From the NCBI GenBank assembly GCA_016204035.1, contig JACQLN010000018.1, forward strand, positions 1 through 14,571: a DNA stretch of 14,571 nucleotides, read 5' to 3'. The translations under genes and the position numbers were made by a program. The first letter of the stretch is position 1. Every line of letters starts with the position of its first letter. The notes beneath the pieces are model-generated. The model was not told the DNA's origin, searched no databases, and saw nothing but the letters and a program-made list of their open reading frames with translations. This document shows, one piece after another, positions 6,659 through 11,498 of the stretch. The stretch is from Parcubacteria group bacterium (GTDB taxonomy: Bacteria; Patescibacteriota; Minisyncoccia; JACQLN01).

Positions 6659-7141
6659 ATGCATAAATCAATCAAATTGAGTAAAAGTTTCGGTTTCACT
6701 TTAGTGGAACTGCTGGTGGTTATCGCCATCATTGGTATTTTAGCTTCGGTGGTGTTGGTGTCGTTAAACAGCGCGCGTTCCAAGGCCCGCGACGCCCGGC
6801 GTTTGGCCGACCTGCATCAAATGGCTTTAGCTTTGGAAAACTATTATGACGCCAACCAAAATTATCCCGCCGTCTCGTCTTCTTTAGTTACCACTTACAT
6901 GGCCGCGTTGCCCAAAGATCCCACGGCCGCGACTATCTATCCTTACGCGGCTTTGGGTTCGGGAACAACTTGCAGCAGCTATCATTTGGGAGCCAATTTG
7001 GAAAACACCCACACGGCCTTAGACAGCGATGCTGACGCCACGGCCGGAACGATCTGTACTGGCAGCGTCGCCGATTGGTCGGGTGTTGATACCACCAATT
7101 GCGCCGGAGGCACGGGCAAATGCTACGACATCAAACCCTAA
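6659..7141 (+). CDS. Type IV pilin, major-pilin-like (first of a tandem pair)
   Basis: A 160-residue prepilin. The leader MHKSIKLSKSFG is cut after Gly12, giving mature F1-TLVE5 with the essential Glu5, followed by the hydrophobic helix 'LLVVIAIIGILASVVLVSL' and 'NSARSKARDARRLADLHQM'. The C-terminal domain is Ser/Thr/Ala/Asp-rich and has four cysteines (GTTCSS, TICTG, TNCAG, KCYD) that could form two disulfides. PilD (8445-9191) would process it. The next gene is a paralogue with an almost identical N-terminal half, so either may be the main pilus subunit. It follows pilC with a possible own promoter. The ATG at 6659 gives a leader of typical length; no Shine-Dalgarno site. Confidence 0.9.
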   Translation: MHKSIKLSKSFGFTLVELLVVIAIIGILASVVLVSLNSARSKARDARRLADLHQMALALENYYDANQNYPAVSSSLVTTYMAALPKDPTAATIYPYAALGSGTTCSSYHLGANLENTHTALDSDADATAGTICTGSVADWSGVDTTNCAGGTGKCYDIKP

Positions 7142-7202
7142 TTTTAGTTGGCAGTTTTAAGTTTCTGGTTTAACCAGCGACTATAACTTTTTAACTAAGA
7201 CT
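7142..7202 (+). repeat. Palindromic spacer between the tandem pilins
   Basis: The centre is a perfect palindrome CTGGTT-T-AACCAG (7165-7177). Outwards, TTTTAGTT and AGTTTTAAGTT on the left face AACTATAGTC-like and AACTAAGA complements on the right, so the whole 61-base spacer folds imperfectly on itself. It runs from the stop of the first pilin to the start of the second and contains no gene. It fits the stop-to-start palindrome plan of the other spacers but shares no clear sequence with them. Confidence 0.6.
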
Positions 7203-7649
7203 ATGAACCAAAAACTAAAAACTAGTGCGGGGTTTACGCTGGTGGAATTGTTGGTGGTCATTACCATCATTGGTATTTTGGCTTCTATAGCTTTGGTTTC
7301 CTTAAACTCGGCCCGGGTTAAAGCCCGTGACGCCCGGCGCCTGGCCGATGTCAGGCAAATAGCTTTGGCGCTGGAATTTTGTTACAACGAAATCGGAACT
7401 TATATTCCCGCTTCTACCTTTCCTTCGGCCGGCCAAGCGCTGGCTTGCGGGGGCACCACCTACATTACGGCCATGCCGGGCAACCCCGGCGGCGGCAATT
7501 ACGAGTATGGCGTCAACAACGATTCTAATCCACAAAAATATGTTTTAGGCACGTTGTTGGAAGCCAACAATTCGGCTTTGCTGACCGATACCGACGGCAC
7601 GGTCTACGGCGTTGATTGCAACGATTTTGTTTATTGCATCGCCCCGTAA
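7203..7649 (+). CDS. Type IV pilin paralogue (second of a tandem pair)
   Basis: A 148-residue prepilin. The leader MNQKLKTSAG is cut after Gly10, giving F1-TLVE5 and the helix 'LLVVITIIGILASIALVSL' with 'NSARVKARDARRLADVRQI'. The N-terminal 55 or so mature residues are nearly identical to the previous pilin, while the globular part differs and is Gly- and Asn-rich ('NPGGGNYEYGVNNDSN'). Cysteines in 'EFCYN', 'LACGG', 'VDCND' and 'YCIAP' suggest disulfide-stabilised loops. This is a tandem duplication followed by divergence of the exposed half. The ATG at 7203 gives a normal leader. A strong hairpin follows the stop within 30 bases, which may end or stabilise the pilin transcript. Confidence 0.9.
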   Translation: MNQKLKTSAGFTLVELLVVITIIGILASIALVSLNSARVKARDARRLADVRQIALALEFCYNEIGTYIPASTFPSAGQALACGGTTYITAMPGNPGGGNYEYGVNNDSNPQKYVLGTLLEANNSALLTDTDGTVYGVDCNDFVYCIAP

Positions 7650-7674
7650 TTTACCTGACTCGGATGATTTTCTT

Positions 7675-7706
7675 AACGGCTCAACGGGATTTCCCGTTGA
7701 GCCGTT
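7675..7706. other. Perfect 14-bp hairpin after the pilin genes
   Basis: AACGGCTCAACGGG (7675-7688) pairs perfectly with CCCGTTGAGCCGTT (7693-7706) around a 4-base loop. It begins 26 bases after the second pilin stop. There is no T-tract on either side, so it is not a textbook intrinsic terminator. It could still protect the 3' end of the pilin message or mark an element boundary. Confidence 0.75.
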
Positions 7707-7731
7707 CGTGTTATCAAAAACCGTATAGGAG

Positions 7732-7754
7732 TGTCAAACATTGAATGTTTGACA
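7732..7754. other. Perfect 23-base palindrome
   Basis: TGTCAAACATT (7732-7742) and AATGTTTGACA (7744-7754) are exact complements around a single central G. The near-zero loop favours a protein-bound operator or a cruciform over an RNA hairpin. It lies in a 240-base tract (7650-7890) that otherwise holds only other stem structures and no gene. Confidence 0.7.
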
Positions 7755-7782
7755 GAGGTATATAAACCTATATAAGCCGGTA

Positions 7783-7813
7783 AACCTGTGCAATATCTGA
7801 TATTGCACAGGTT
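7783..7813. other. Perfect 14-bp hairpin
   Basis: AACCTGTGCAATAT (7783-7796) pairs exactly with ATATTGCACAGGTT (7800-7813) across a 3-base loop. It is followed by a 12-base palindrome ATTGTTAACAAT (7816-7827) and then by the terminator of the minus-strand gene. No T-tract follows on the plus strand. Confidence 0.7.
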
Positions 7814-7827
7814 ACATTGTTAACAAT

Positions 7828-7858
7828 AAAAAAGAGGGCTGCCTGACGGCAGCCCCTC
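7828..7858 (-). terminator. Intrinsic terminator of the minus-strand gene
   Basis: Read on the minus strand, GAGGGGCTGCC (7858-7848), loop GTCA, then GGCAGCCCTC (7843-7834) form a GC-rich stem with one bulged base, followed directly by a run of T residues (complement of the A-run at 7828-7833). It lies 32 bases beyond the stop of the minus-strand gene. This is the only textbook rho-independent terminator I see in the window. Confidence 0.9.
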
Positions 7859-7890
7859 GGGTGTTTTCGCTGGAGAGTTTTTGTTTTGCT

Positions 7891-8340
7891 TTATCTTCGA
7901 ACGTAGAGCCGCGTTGTGGCAACGTGATAGCCAGCGTTGAGGGCCTCATGCTCTCGATTGAGGTCGCCGGCCGTTTCAGGACTTTCCACAATCTCAAATG
8001 CAACCACTTCTGTCAAATGTTCCGTCGGAATCTGCGCCAGCACTTCGGCAATCGACGGCTTGAAGAAGCCGTAATAGCCGTAAGTGTGGTAAGTTCTGAT
8101 ATCACAGAGCCGCTTGAGGCCCGTCGCCTTGTCTGTCGGCTTGGGGTCCCACGTGTAGGCGATGCCGAACAGGTCCACCGGCTTGATGTGGAAAAGATGA
8201 CCTTCCGACGACTCAAATAGACCATTCGCGCCACGAGCGAATCGCACGACCGGCTTGATCCGCTTGGCGAGTTCCTTGATACGCTTCTTCGGAATTTTCG
8301 GAATCCATCTTTTCTTTTTGACTCTGGTCATTTGCGGCAT
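7891..8340 (-). CDS. Unknown conserved-looking protein with its own expression signals
   Basis: A 149-residue protein on the opposite strand to the rest of the window. The N-terminal 40 residues are very basic (MTRVKKKRWIPKIPKKRIKE), which suggests nucleic-acid or membrane contact. The rest is a compact domain with 'SSEGHLFHIKPVDLFGIAYT', 'TYHTYGYYGFFKPSIAEVLA' and 'VVAFEIVESPETAGDLNREH'. I see no membrane helix, signal peptide or known catalytic motif and cannot assign a function. The start at 8340 is chosen over an ATG 18 codons upstream because GAGG (8350-8347) sits 6 bases before it. Hand-counted GC over 7921-8340 is about 53%, a little above its neighbours. It has its own promoter, ribosome binding site and terminator and so forms an independent cassette between the pilins and pilD. 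Confidence 0.82.
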   Translation of the reverse strand: MPQMTRVKKKRWIPKIPKKRIKELAKRIKPVVRFARGANGLFESSEGHLFHIKPVDLFGIAYTWDPKPTDKATGLKRLCDIRTYHTYGYYGFFKPSIAEVLAQIPTEHLTEVVAFEIVESPETAGDLNREHEALNAGYHVATTRLYVRR

Positions 8341-8343
8341 ATT

Positions 8344-8350
8344 CCACCTC
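8344..8350 (-). promoter_or_regulatory. Strong Shine-Dalgarno site of the minus-strand gene
   Basis: Minus-strand AAAGAGGTGGAAT precedes the ATG at 8340, with GAGG spaced 6 bases from it. It decides the start of this gene. It stands out because almost no other gene in the window has a recognisable Shine-Dalgarno sequence. Confidence 0.85.
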
Positions 8351-8384
8351 TTTCTTGGGTAGTGTACGTTAATGTACTTTTTTA

Positions 8385-8414
8385 AGCGTAACATCTTGCC
8401 TTGATGATTGTCAA
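8385..8414 (-). promoter_or_regulatory. Probable promoter of the minus-strand gene
   Basis: Minus-strand TTGACA (complement of 8409-8414) is a perfect -35. After 18 bases comes TACGCT (complement of 8385-8390), a poor -10. The -35 overlaps the -35 of the opposite promoter for the prepilin peptidase gene, so the two would compete or be co-regulated. The weak -10 lowers confidence. Confidence 0.5.
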
Positions 8415-8437
8415 TAGGCGGGATGATATGCTATAAT
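8408..8437 (+). promoter_or_regulatory. Promoter of the prepilin peptidase gene, probably giving a leaderless mRNA
   Basis: TTGTCA (8408-8413), an 18-base spacer, then a perfect extended -10 TGC-TATAAT (8429-8437). The expected transcript start (about 8444) falls at the ATG at 8445, so the message would have almost no 5' leader. This agrees with the lack of a Shine-Dalgarno site. Confidence 0.75.
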
Positions 8438-8444
8438 ATACCCA

Positions 8445-9191
8445 ATGAACAGCGTCCTCGTTTTTGTTTTAGGCCTCGCTGGCGGGAGTTTTATAAACGC
8501 CCTGGAATGGCGGCTTTATAGGGGTAAAAAAACCGTCTGGGATAGATCGCAATGCATCCGGTGCGGCCATAAATTGGGTGTTTGGGATTTGATTCCGGTG
8601 GCCAGTTTTTTGGCTTTGGGCGGCCGGTGCCGCTATTGCCGCAAAAAAATCAGCTGGCAGTATCCGGCGGTGGAATTGGCTTCGGGTCTCGGCCTTTATT
8701 ATCTAGCGCTCAATTTCCCACCCGATCTTTTTATCTGGCTCGCCGGAATTTTTTTAATCACGGTTTTTATTTTCGTTTACGATCTAAAATATCTTTTGAT
8801 TCCCCACGGCGCGGTTTTTTTGGGCACGGTTTGGGCGCTGGCGGGCTTACGGTATTTTGACGGCGATTTTTTAACCTCGGTATTATCGGCCGCGTTGATG
8901 TTCAGTTTTTTCTTTCTGCCTTATTATTTATCCAAGGGAAAGTGGATGGGCGGCGGCGATTCCAAGCTGGGTTTGTTTTTGGGCTTGTGGCTGGGCTGGC
9001 CGCTGGTGTTGGAGGGGCTTTTAATGGCTTACGTTTTAGGCACGGTCATCGGCCTCGCGCTTATTTTTTTTAAGCGGGCCACGCTTAAAAGCAAAATGCC
9101 TTTTGGCCCTTTTTTGATCATCGGCGCCTGGGTGGCCTATATGTGGGGGGAAACGATTCTGGTGTGGTATGAGAACATATTATTAATGTGA
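8445..9191 (+). CDS. pilD: Type IV prepilin peptidase / N-methyltransferase
   Basis: A 248-residue polytopic aspartic protease of the A24 family that removes prepilin leaders after Gly and N-methylates the new Phe. Residues 1-20 form the first membrane helix with the family's 'GSFINAL'. The cytoplasmic N-terminal domain has a complete zinc tetracysteine C37-x2-C40...C62-x2-C65 in the 'RSQCIRCGHKL...LIPVASFLALGGRCRYC' context. Catalytic aspartates are D113 ('VYDLKYLLIP') and D172 in 'GGGDSKLGLFLG'. The usual 'IPD' after the first Asp is 'IPH' here, which is tolerated since that Asp is not catalytic. It begins a unit with its own promoter and is followed by four minor pilins, its likely substrates along with the pilins at 6659-7649. 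Confidence 0.95.
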   Translation: MNSVLVFVLGLAGGSFINALEWRLYRGKKTVWDRSQCIRCGHKLGVWDLIPVASFLALGGRCRYCRKKISWQYPAVELASGLGLYYLALNFPPDLFIWLAGIFLITVFIFVYDLKYLLIPHGAVFLGTVWALAGLRYFDGDFLTSVLSAALMFSFFFLPYYLSKGKWMGGGDSKLGLFLGLWLGWPLVLEGLLMAYVLGTVIGLALIFFKRATLKSKMPFGPFLIIGAWVAYMWGETILVWYENILLM

Positions 9192-9320
9192 TCCGAACTT
9201 CATTATAATAAAATATCCAATGTCTAAATCCAAATGTCTAATGATTAAATTAAGTTGGGCATTTAGGCTTTGACATTAGGCATTGATTAGATATTTGAGC
9301 TTAGTCATTTGTCATTTTTT
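9192..9320 (+). repeat. Palindromic spacer repeat, TTTGACATTAG family, copy 2
   Basis: Copy of the spacer at 999-1132. The right arm (9269-9316) has 43 of 48 bases identical to 1077-1124, and the left arm carries 'CCAATGTCTAAATCC' and 'CAAATGTCTAATG', complementary to it. It fills the spacer between pilD and the first minor pilin and ends 4 bases before that ATG. A TTG within it (9309) is in frame with the pilin but is repeat sequence. Confidence 0.85.
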
Positions 9321-9860
9321 ATGAATGCGGATTATAAAACAGAAGGATTTACCCTAGTGGAGATGATGGTCATCATCAGCATTATTGGTTTTATGTCGGT
9401 TACGCTGCTTTCCAACCAGAATAAATCTTCCGACCGGCGAAAGCTGGTATTGGAAACCCGCCGTTTGTCGCAAGATTTCAGAAAAGTCCAGAATTTCGCT
9501 ATGTCTTCCACCGCCTACGATTGTTCCGGCAGTGCAAAAGCGGTTCCTTTTGGTATAATTTTAGATACGGATGTTACGGATCGCTATTTGATCGTGGCTG
9601 ATTGCAATAAGGATAAAATTTACGATGCCGGCAGTGATCCGATTATTAGCACAGTTGTTTTTAATTCCGTTATGTTGGATTTACTTAACCCGAAAAATGG
9701 CAGCAATGGTTTAGAGGTATTTTTTGTGCCGCCTTTACCCTCAACGGCCATCAACATCAATGAAACGAACGCTACCATCAGACTAAAAAGTTTAAGAAAC
9801 AATTCTCTAAAGTTAATTATTACTATCAAATCCAATGGTGTTATCAACGCGCAACAATGA
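9321..9860 (+). CDS. Minor pilin, GspH/FimT-like
   Basis: A 179-residue prepilin. The short leader MNADYKTEG is followed by F1-TLVE5 and the helix 'MMVIISIIGFMSVTLLS', then 'RRKLVLETRRLSQDFRKVQNFAM', the usual amphipathic helix of FimT/GspH pseudopilins. The beta-rich remainder (FGIILD..., RYLIVADCNKD, LKLIITIKSNG) fits that class. The first member of a four-gene minor-pilin set usually is GspH/FimT-like, which supports the call. An in-frame TTG at 9309 lies in the preceding repeat, so the ATG at 9321 is preferred. Its stop overlaps the next gene's start (ATGA). Confidence 0.85.
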   Translation: MNADYKTEGFTLVEMMVIISIIGFMSVTLLSNQNKSSDRRKLVLETRRLSQDFRKVQNFAMSSTAYDCSGSAKAVPFGIILDTDVTDRYLIVADCNKDKIYDAGSDPIISTVVFNSVMLDLLNPKNGSNGLEVFFVPPLPSTAININETNATIRLKSLRNNSLKLIITIKSNGVINAQQ

Positions 9861-10477
9861 TGAATAAACGCGACACCAATACACGAATGCACACGAATGA
9901 CACGAATAAAAATTCGTGTGGGCGCGTTCGTGTGGCCGAAGTCCGAAGGACGGAGGCGCGCTATTCGCGCGCTGGTTTCACTTTGATTGAAGCTATTGTG
10001 GCTATTGGCGTTATTTCGGTTGGTTTTGTGGGTTCGCTGGTGTTGCTTTCCAAAAGTTCCGCGCAGGCCAGTTTGCTTAAAAATCGGGTGGCGGTTTCAC
10101 ATTTAGCGGCCGAAGGCATAGAGGTTGTCAGAAACATCAGGGACACCAACTGGCTTAAGGGTTTTGACTGGCGGACGGGCCTGGCTGACACCGCTTCGGG
10201 CATTGTGGACTACGATAGCGCCGCGGTGGACGCTTCAGACACCAGCGATGGTAGAAAATGTTTAAATTGGAGCGGCAGTTTCTACAAGCATGCCGTGGCC
10301 GCGGATAGTTACGCTTGCAATACCACTTTTAAGCGCCATATTGAACTGGCCACCAAATCAGAAACTATTTCGGACCAGAATGTGAATTATCTTGAGGTTA
10401 AAAGCATAGTGGAGTGGCGCGAGAAAACGCGCGCGCAAACCGTAACCGTGGTGGATCATTTATATGATTGGAAATAA
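9857..10477 (+). CDS. Minor pilin, PilV/GspI-like, with a repeat-derived leader
   Basis: A 206-residue prepilin. The mature part begins F1-TLIE5 after Gly40 with 'AIVAIGVISVGFVGSLVLLSKS', then 'ASLLKNRVAVSHLAAEGIEVVRNIRDTNWL', a pattern typical of PilV/GspI in this bacterial group (AAEGIE.VRNIRD). Starting at the ATG that overlaps the previous stop by 4 bases, the leader is 40 residues, far longer than the usual 6-30. Bases 9863-9972, almost the whole leader, are CGAAT-family repeat, read as 'NKRDTNTRMHTNDTNKNS' and then a basic stretch. A GTG at 9932 would give a 15-residue leader and is a real alternative start. The mature protein shows no damage, so the gene looks functional. Confidence 0.85.
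   Translation: MMNKRDTNTRMHTNDTNKNSCGRVRVAEVRRTEARYSRAGFTLIEAIVAIGVISVGFVGSLVLLSKSSAQASLLKNRVAVSHLAAEGIEVVRNIRDTNWLKGFDWRTGLADTASGIVDYDSAAVDASDTSDGRKCLNWSGSFYKHAVAADSYACNTTFKRHIELATKSETISDQNVNYLEVKSIVEWREKTRAQTVTVVDHLYDWK
9863..9972 (+). repeat. CGAAT-family repeat, copy C, inside a pilin leader
   Basis: The left arm 9863-9914 matches copy D (10548-10599) at 48 of 52 bases, and its 9870-9910 part resembles copy A. CACGAAT (9901-9907) and ATTCGTG (9912-9918) form a perfect stem with a 4-base loop, and CACACGAA words further out pair with TTCGTGTG. A second segment (9912-9972, ending in alternating GCGC) is present as an inverted relative at 10478-10547. It is entirely coding, in frame with the minor pilin. 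Confidence 0.85.
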
Positions 10478-11093
10478 GCACACAAATAGCGCTCGCTCCG
10501 CCGACCGCCGCGTCGGCGTCGCGAAACACGAAAGCGCCCACACAAATAATAAACGCGACACCAATACGCTAATTCGCACGAATGACACGAATAAAAATTC
10601 AAGTGCCGGTTTTACGTTAGTTGAACTTATTGTGGCTGTGGCGATTTTTGCCGCGGTGATCACGATTGCCAGTTCCATTTTTGTTTCCAGCATCGGTTCG
10701 CAAAGAGAAAACATCAACCAGCAGGAAGTTTTGGACAATGCCCGTTTTGTTTTGGAAATCATGGGCCGGGCCATCAGGCAAAGCACAGTGTTGACTTGTC
10801 CCGATCAGGCCTCGTGCACCTCTAATTCAATTTCGCTTAACCATCCGGTCAAAGGCGCGGTTACGTATCAATTGACGAACGGCCGAATATCGGAAAATGG
10901 ATCAACTTTAATTTCCGGCGGGGTTTTGGCGACGCGTTTGGATTTTATTATTTTAGGCAATGGGCTTTCGGATAACACCCAGCCGCGAGTGGTGGTGGTT
11001 ATGTCGCTTAAAAATTTTAACCCGAGAGCGGACACTCAAAACTTTATTGATCTTCAAACCACAATAACCCCGCGTAATTTACAGATTCAATAA
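10464..11093 (+). CDS. Minor pilin, PilW/GspJ-like, with a repeat-derived leader
   Basis: A 209-residue prepilin with mature F1-TLVE5 after Gly49, helix 'LIVAVAIFAAVITIASSIFVS' and 'QQEVLDNARFVLEIMGRAIRQS', the PilW/GspJ pattern. The only in-frame ATG before the helix is at 10464, overlapping the previous gene by 14 bases, which gives a 49-residue leader. Bases 10478-10605 of this leader are CGAAT-family repeat, and part reads 'NKRDTNTLIRTNDTNKNS', nearly the same peptide as in the preceding pilin leader. No GTG or TTG start lies closer; only an ATT at 10572 would give a normal 13-residue leader. The mature domain is intact. Confidence 0.83.
   Translation: MIGNKHTNSARSADRRVGVAKHESAHTNNKRDTNTLIRTNDTNKNSSAGFTLVELIVAVAIFAAVITIASSIFVSSIGSQRENINQQEVLDNARFVLEIMGRAIRQSTVLTCPDQASCTSNSISLNHPVKGAVTYQLTNGRISENGSTLISGGVLATRLDFIILGNGLSDNTQPRVVVVMSLKNFNPRADTQNFIDLQTTITPRNLQIQ
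10478..10605 (+). repeat. CGAAT-family repeat, copy D, inside a pilin leader
   Basis: It starts right after the upstream stop codon. The first part (10478-10547) is an inverted relative of the second half of copy C: 10527-10547 matches the complement of 9912-9932 at 19 of 21 bases. It includes a perfect stem CGCCGAC/GTCGGCG (10499-10505 with 10512-10518). The second part (10548-10599) is a direct copy of the left arm of copy C. The two halves are therefore arranged in opposite order to copy C. It is in frame with the pilin. Confidence 0.82.
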
Positions 11094-11097
11094 AATT

Positions 11098-11463
11098 ATG
11101 AACTCACACGGCATAGCCCTATTGATAACCATGATTCTTTTAGGCACAATGATTGCCACAGCTTTGAGCGTGGCGGTTTTAGTGATGGGCGAGACCGGCA
11201 TTACCCGATTGGTGGATGATTCCGTTTTGGCTTTGTTCGCGGCCGACGCGGGCGCCGAAAAAATGTTTTATGTTTGTTCCGGCAAAATCCCTTATCCGTC
11301 GCCGGCCAATTTTACGGTGAACAATCTGGGCAACGGAGCGCGTTATGAGGTGCATATAGACGATGATGGTGATATACCTTGGACTGATTCCTGCAACGAT
11401 ACACGGGTGGTAAGCACAGGGAGCTATAACACCGCCCAGCGGTCGTTTGAGGTCAGCTACTGA
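11098..11463 (+). CDS. Minor pilin, PilX/GspK-like
   Basis: A 121-residue protein with a very short leader MNSHG followed by 'IALLITMILLGTMIATALSVAVLVM', the form seen in PilX/GspK, which lack the FTLVE start. The first mature residue is Ile and position 5 is Ile rather than Glu. 'ALFAADAGAEKMFYV' matches the A..ADAG.E signature of PilX-type N-terminal regions. The remainder is a small domain with cysteines in 'VCSG' and 'DSCND', possibly one disulfide. It completes the H-I-J-K minor-pilin set 4 bases after the previous stop. A GspK/PilX lacking Glu5 is expected to sit at the pilus tip. It ends with tandem stops TGA TAG. Confidence 0.82.
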   Translation: MNSHGIALLITMILLGTMIATALSVAVLVMGETGITRLVDDSVLALFAADAGAEKMFYVCSGKIPYPSPANFTVNNLGNGARYEVHIDDDGDIPWTDSCNDTRVVSTGSYNTAQRSFEVSY

Positions 11464-11498
11464 TAGGGCCTATAGGTCCTATCGGACTTATAAGTCCT
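11464..11498 (+). repeat. Short palindromic spacer before ligA
   Basis: GGACTTATAAGTCC (11484-11497) is a perfect palindrome, and ATAGGGCCT faces AGGTCCTAT just before it. The words GTCCTAT or complements occur several times. The spacer spans exactly the interval between the PilX-like stop and the ligA ATG. No promoter is evident. Confidence 0.65.

Noticed and set aside
7675..7706. Intrinsic terminator for the pilin transcript
   Set aside because: The stem is perfect but no T-tract follows on the plus strand; kept only as a hairpin of unknown role.
7861..8220. Plus-strand open frame opposite the minus-strand unknown gene
   Set aside because: The minus-strand frame has a strong ribosome binding site, a promoter and a terminator at the right places; the plus-strand frame has none and reads as low-plausibility protein.
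7675..8414. Integron-type gene cassette with attC site
   Set aside because: Strong hairpins beside a lone gene suggested it, but I find no paired core sites of attC type and no integrase.
8582..8860. Alternative plus-strand frame inside the prepilin peptidase gene
   Set aside because: It is fully contained in pilD, whose frame carries all catalytic and zinc-binding residues.
9309..9320. TTG at 9309 as the start of the GspH/FimT-like pilin
   Set aside because: It is within the repeat shared with 1077-1124; the ATG at 9321 gives a normal 9-residue leader.
9857..10605. Frame-damaged pilin pseudogenes because of the repeat insertions
   Set aside because: The frames run unbroken from coupled starts through intact cleavage sites, helices and C-terminal domains.
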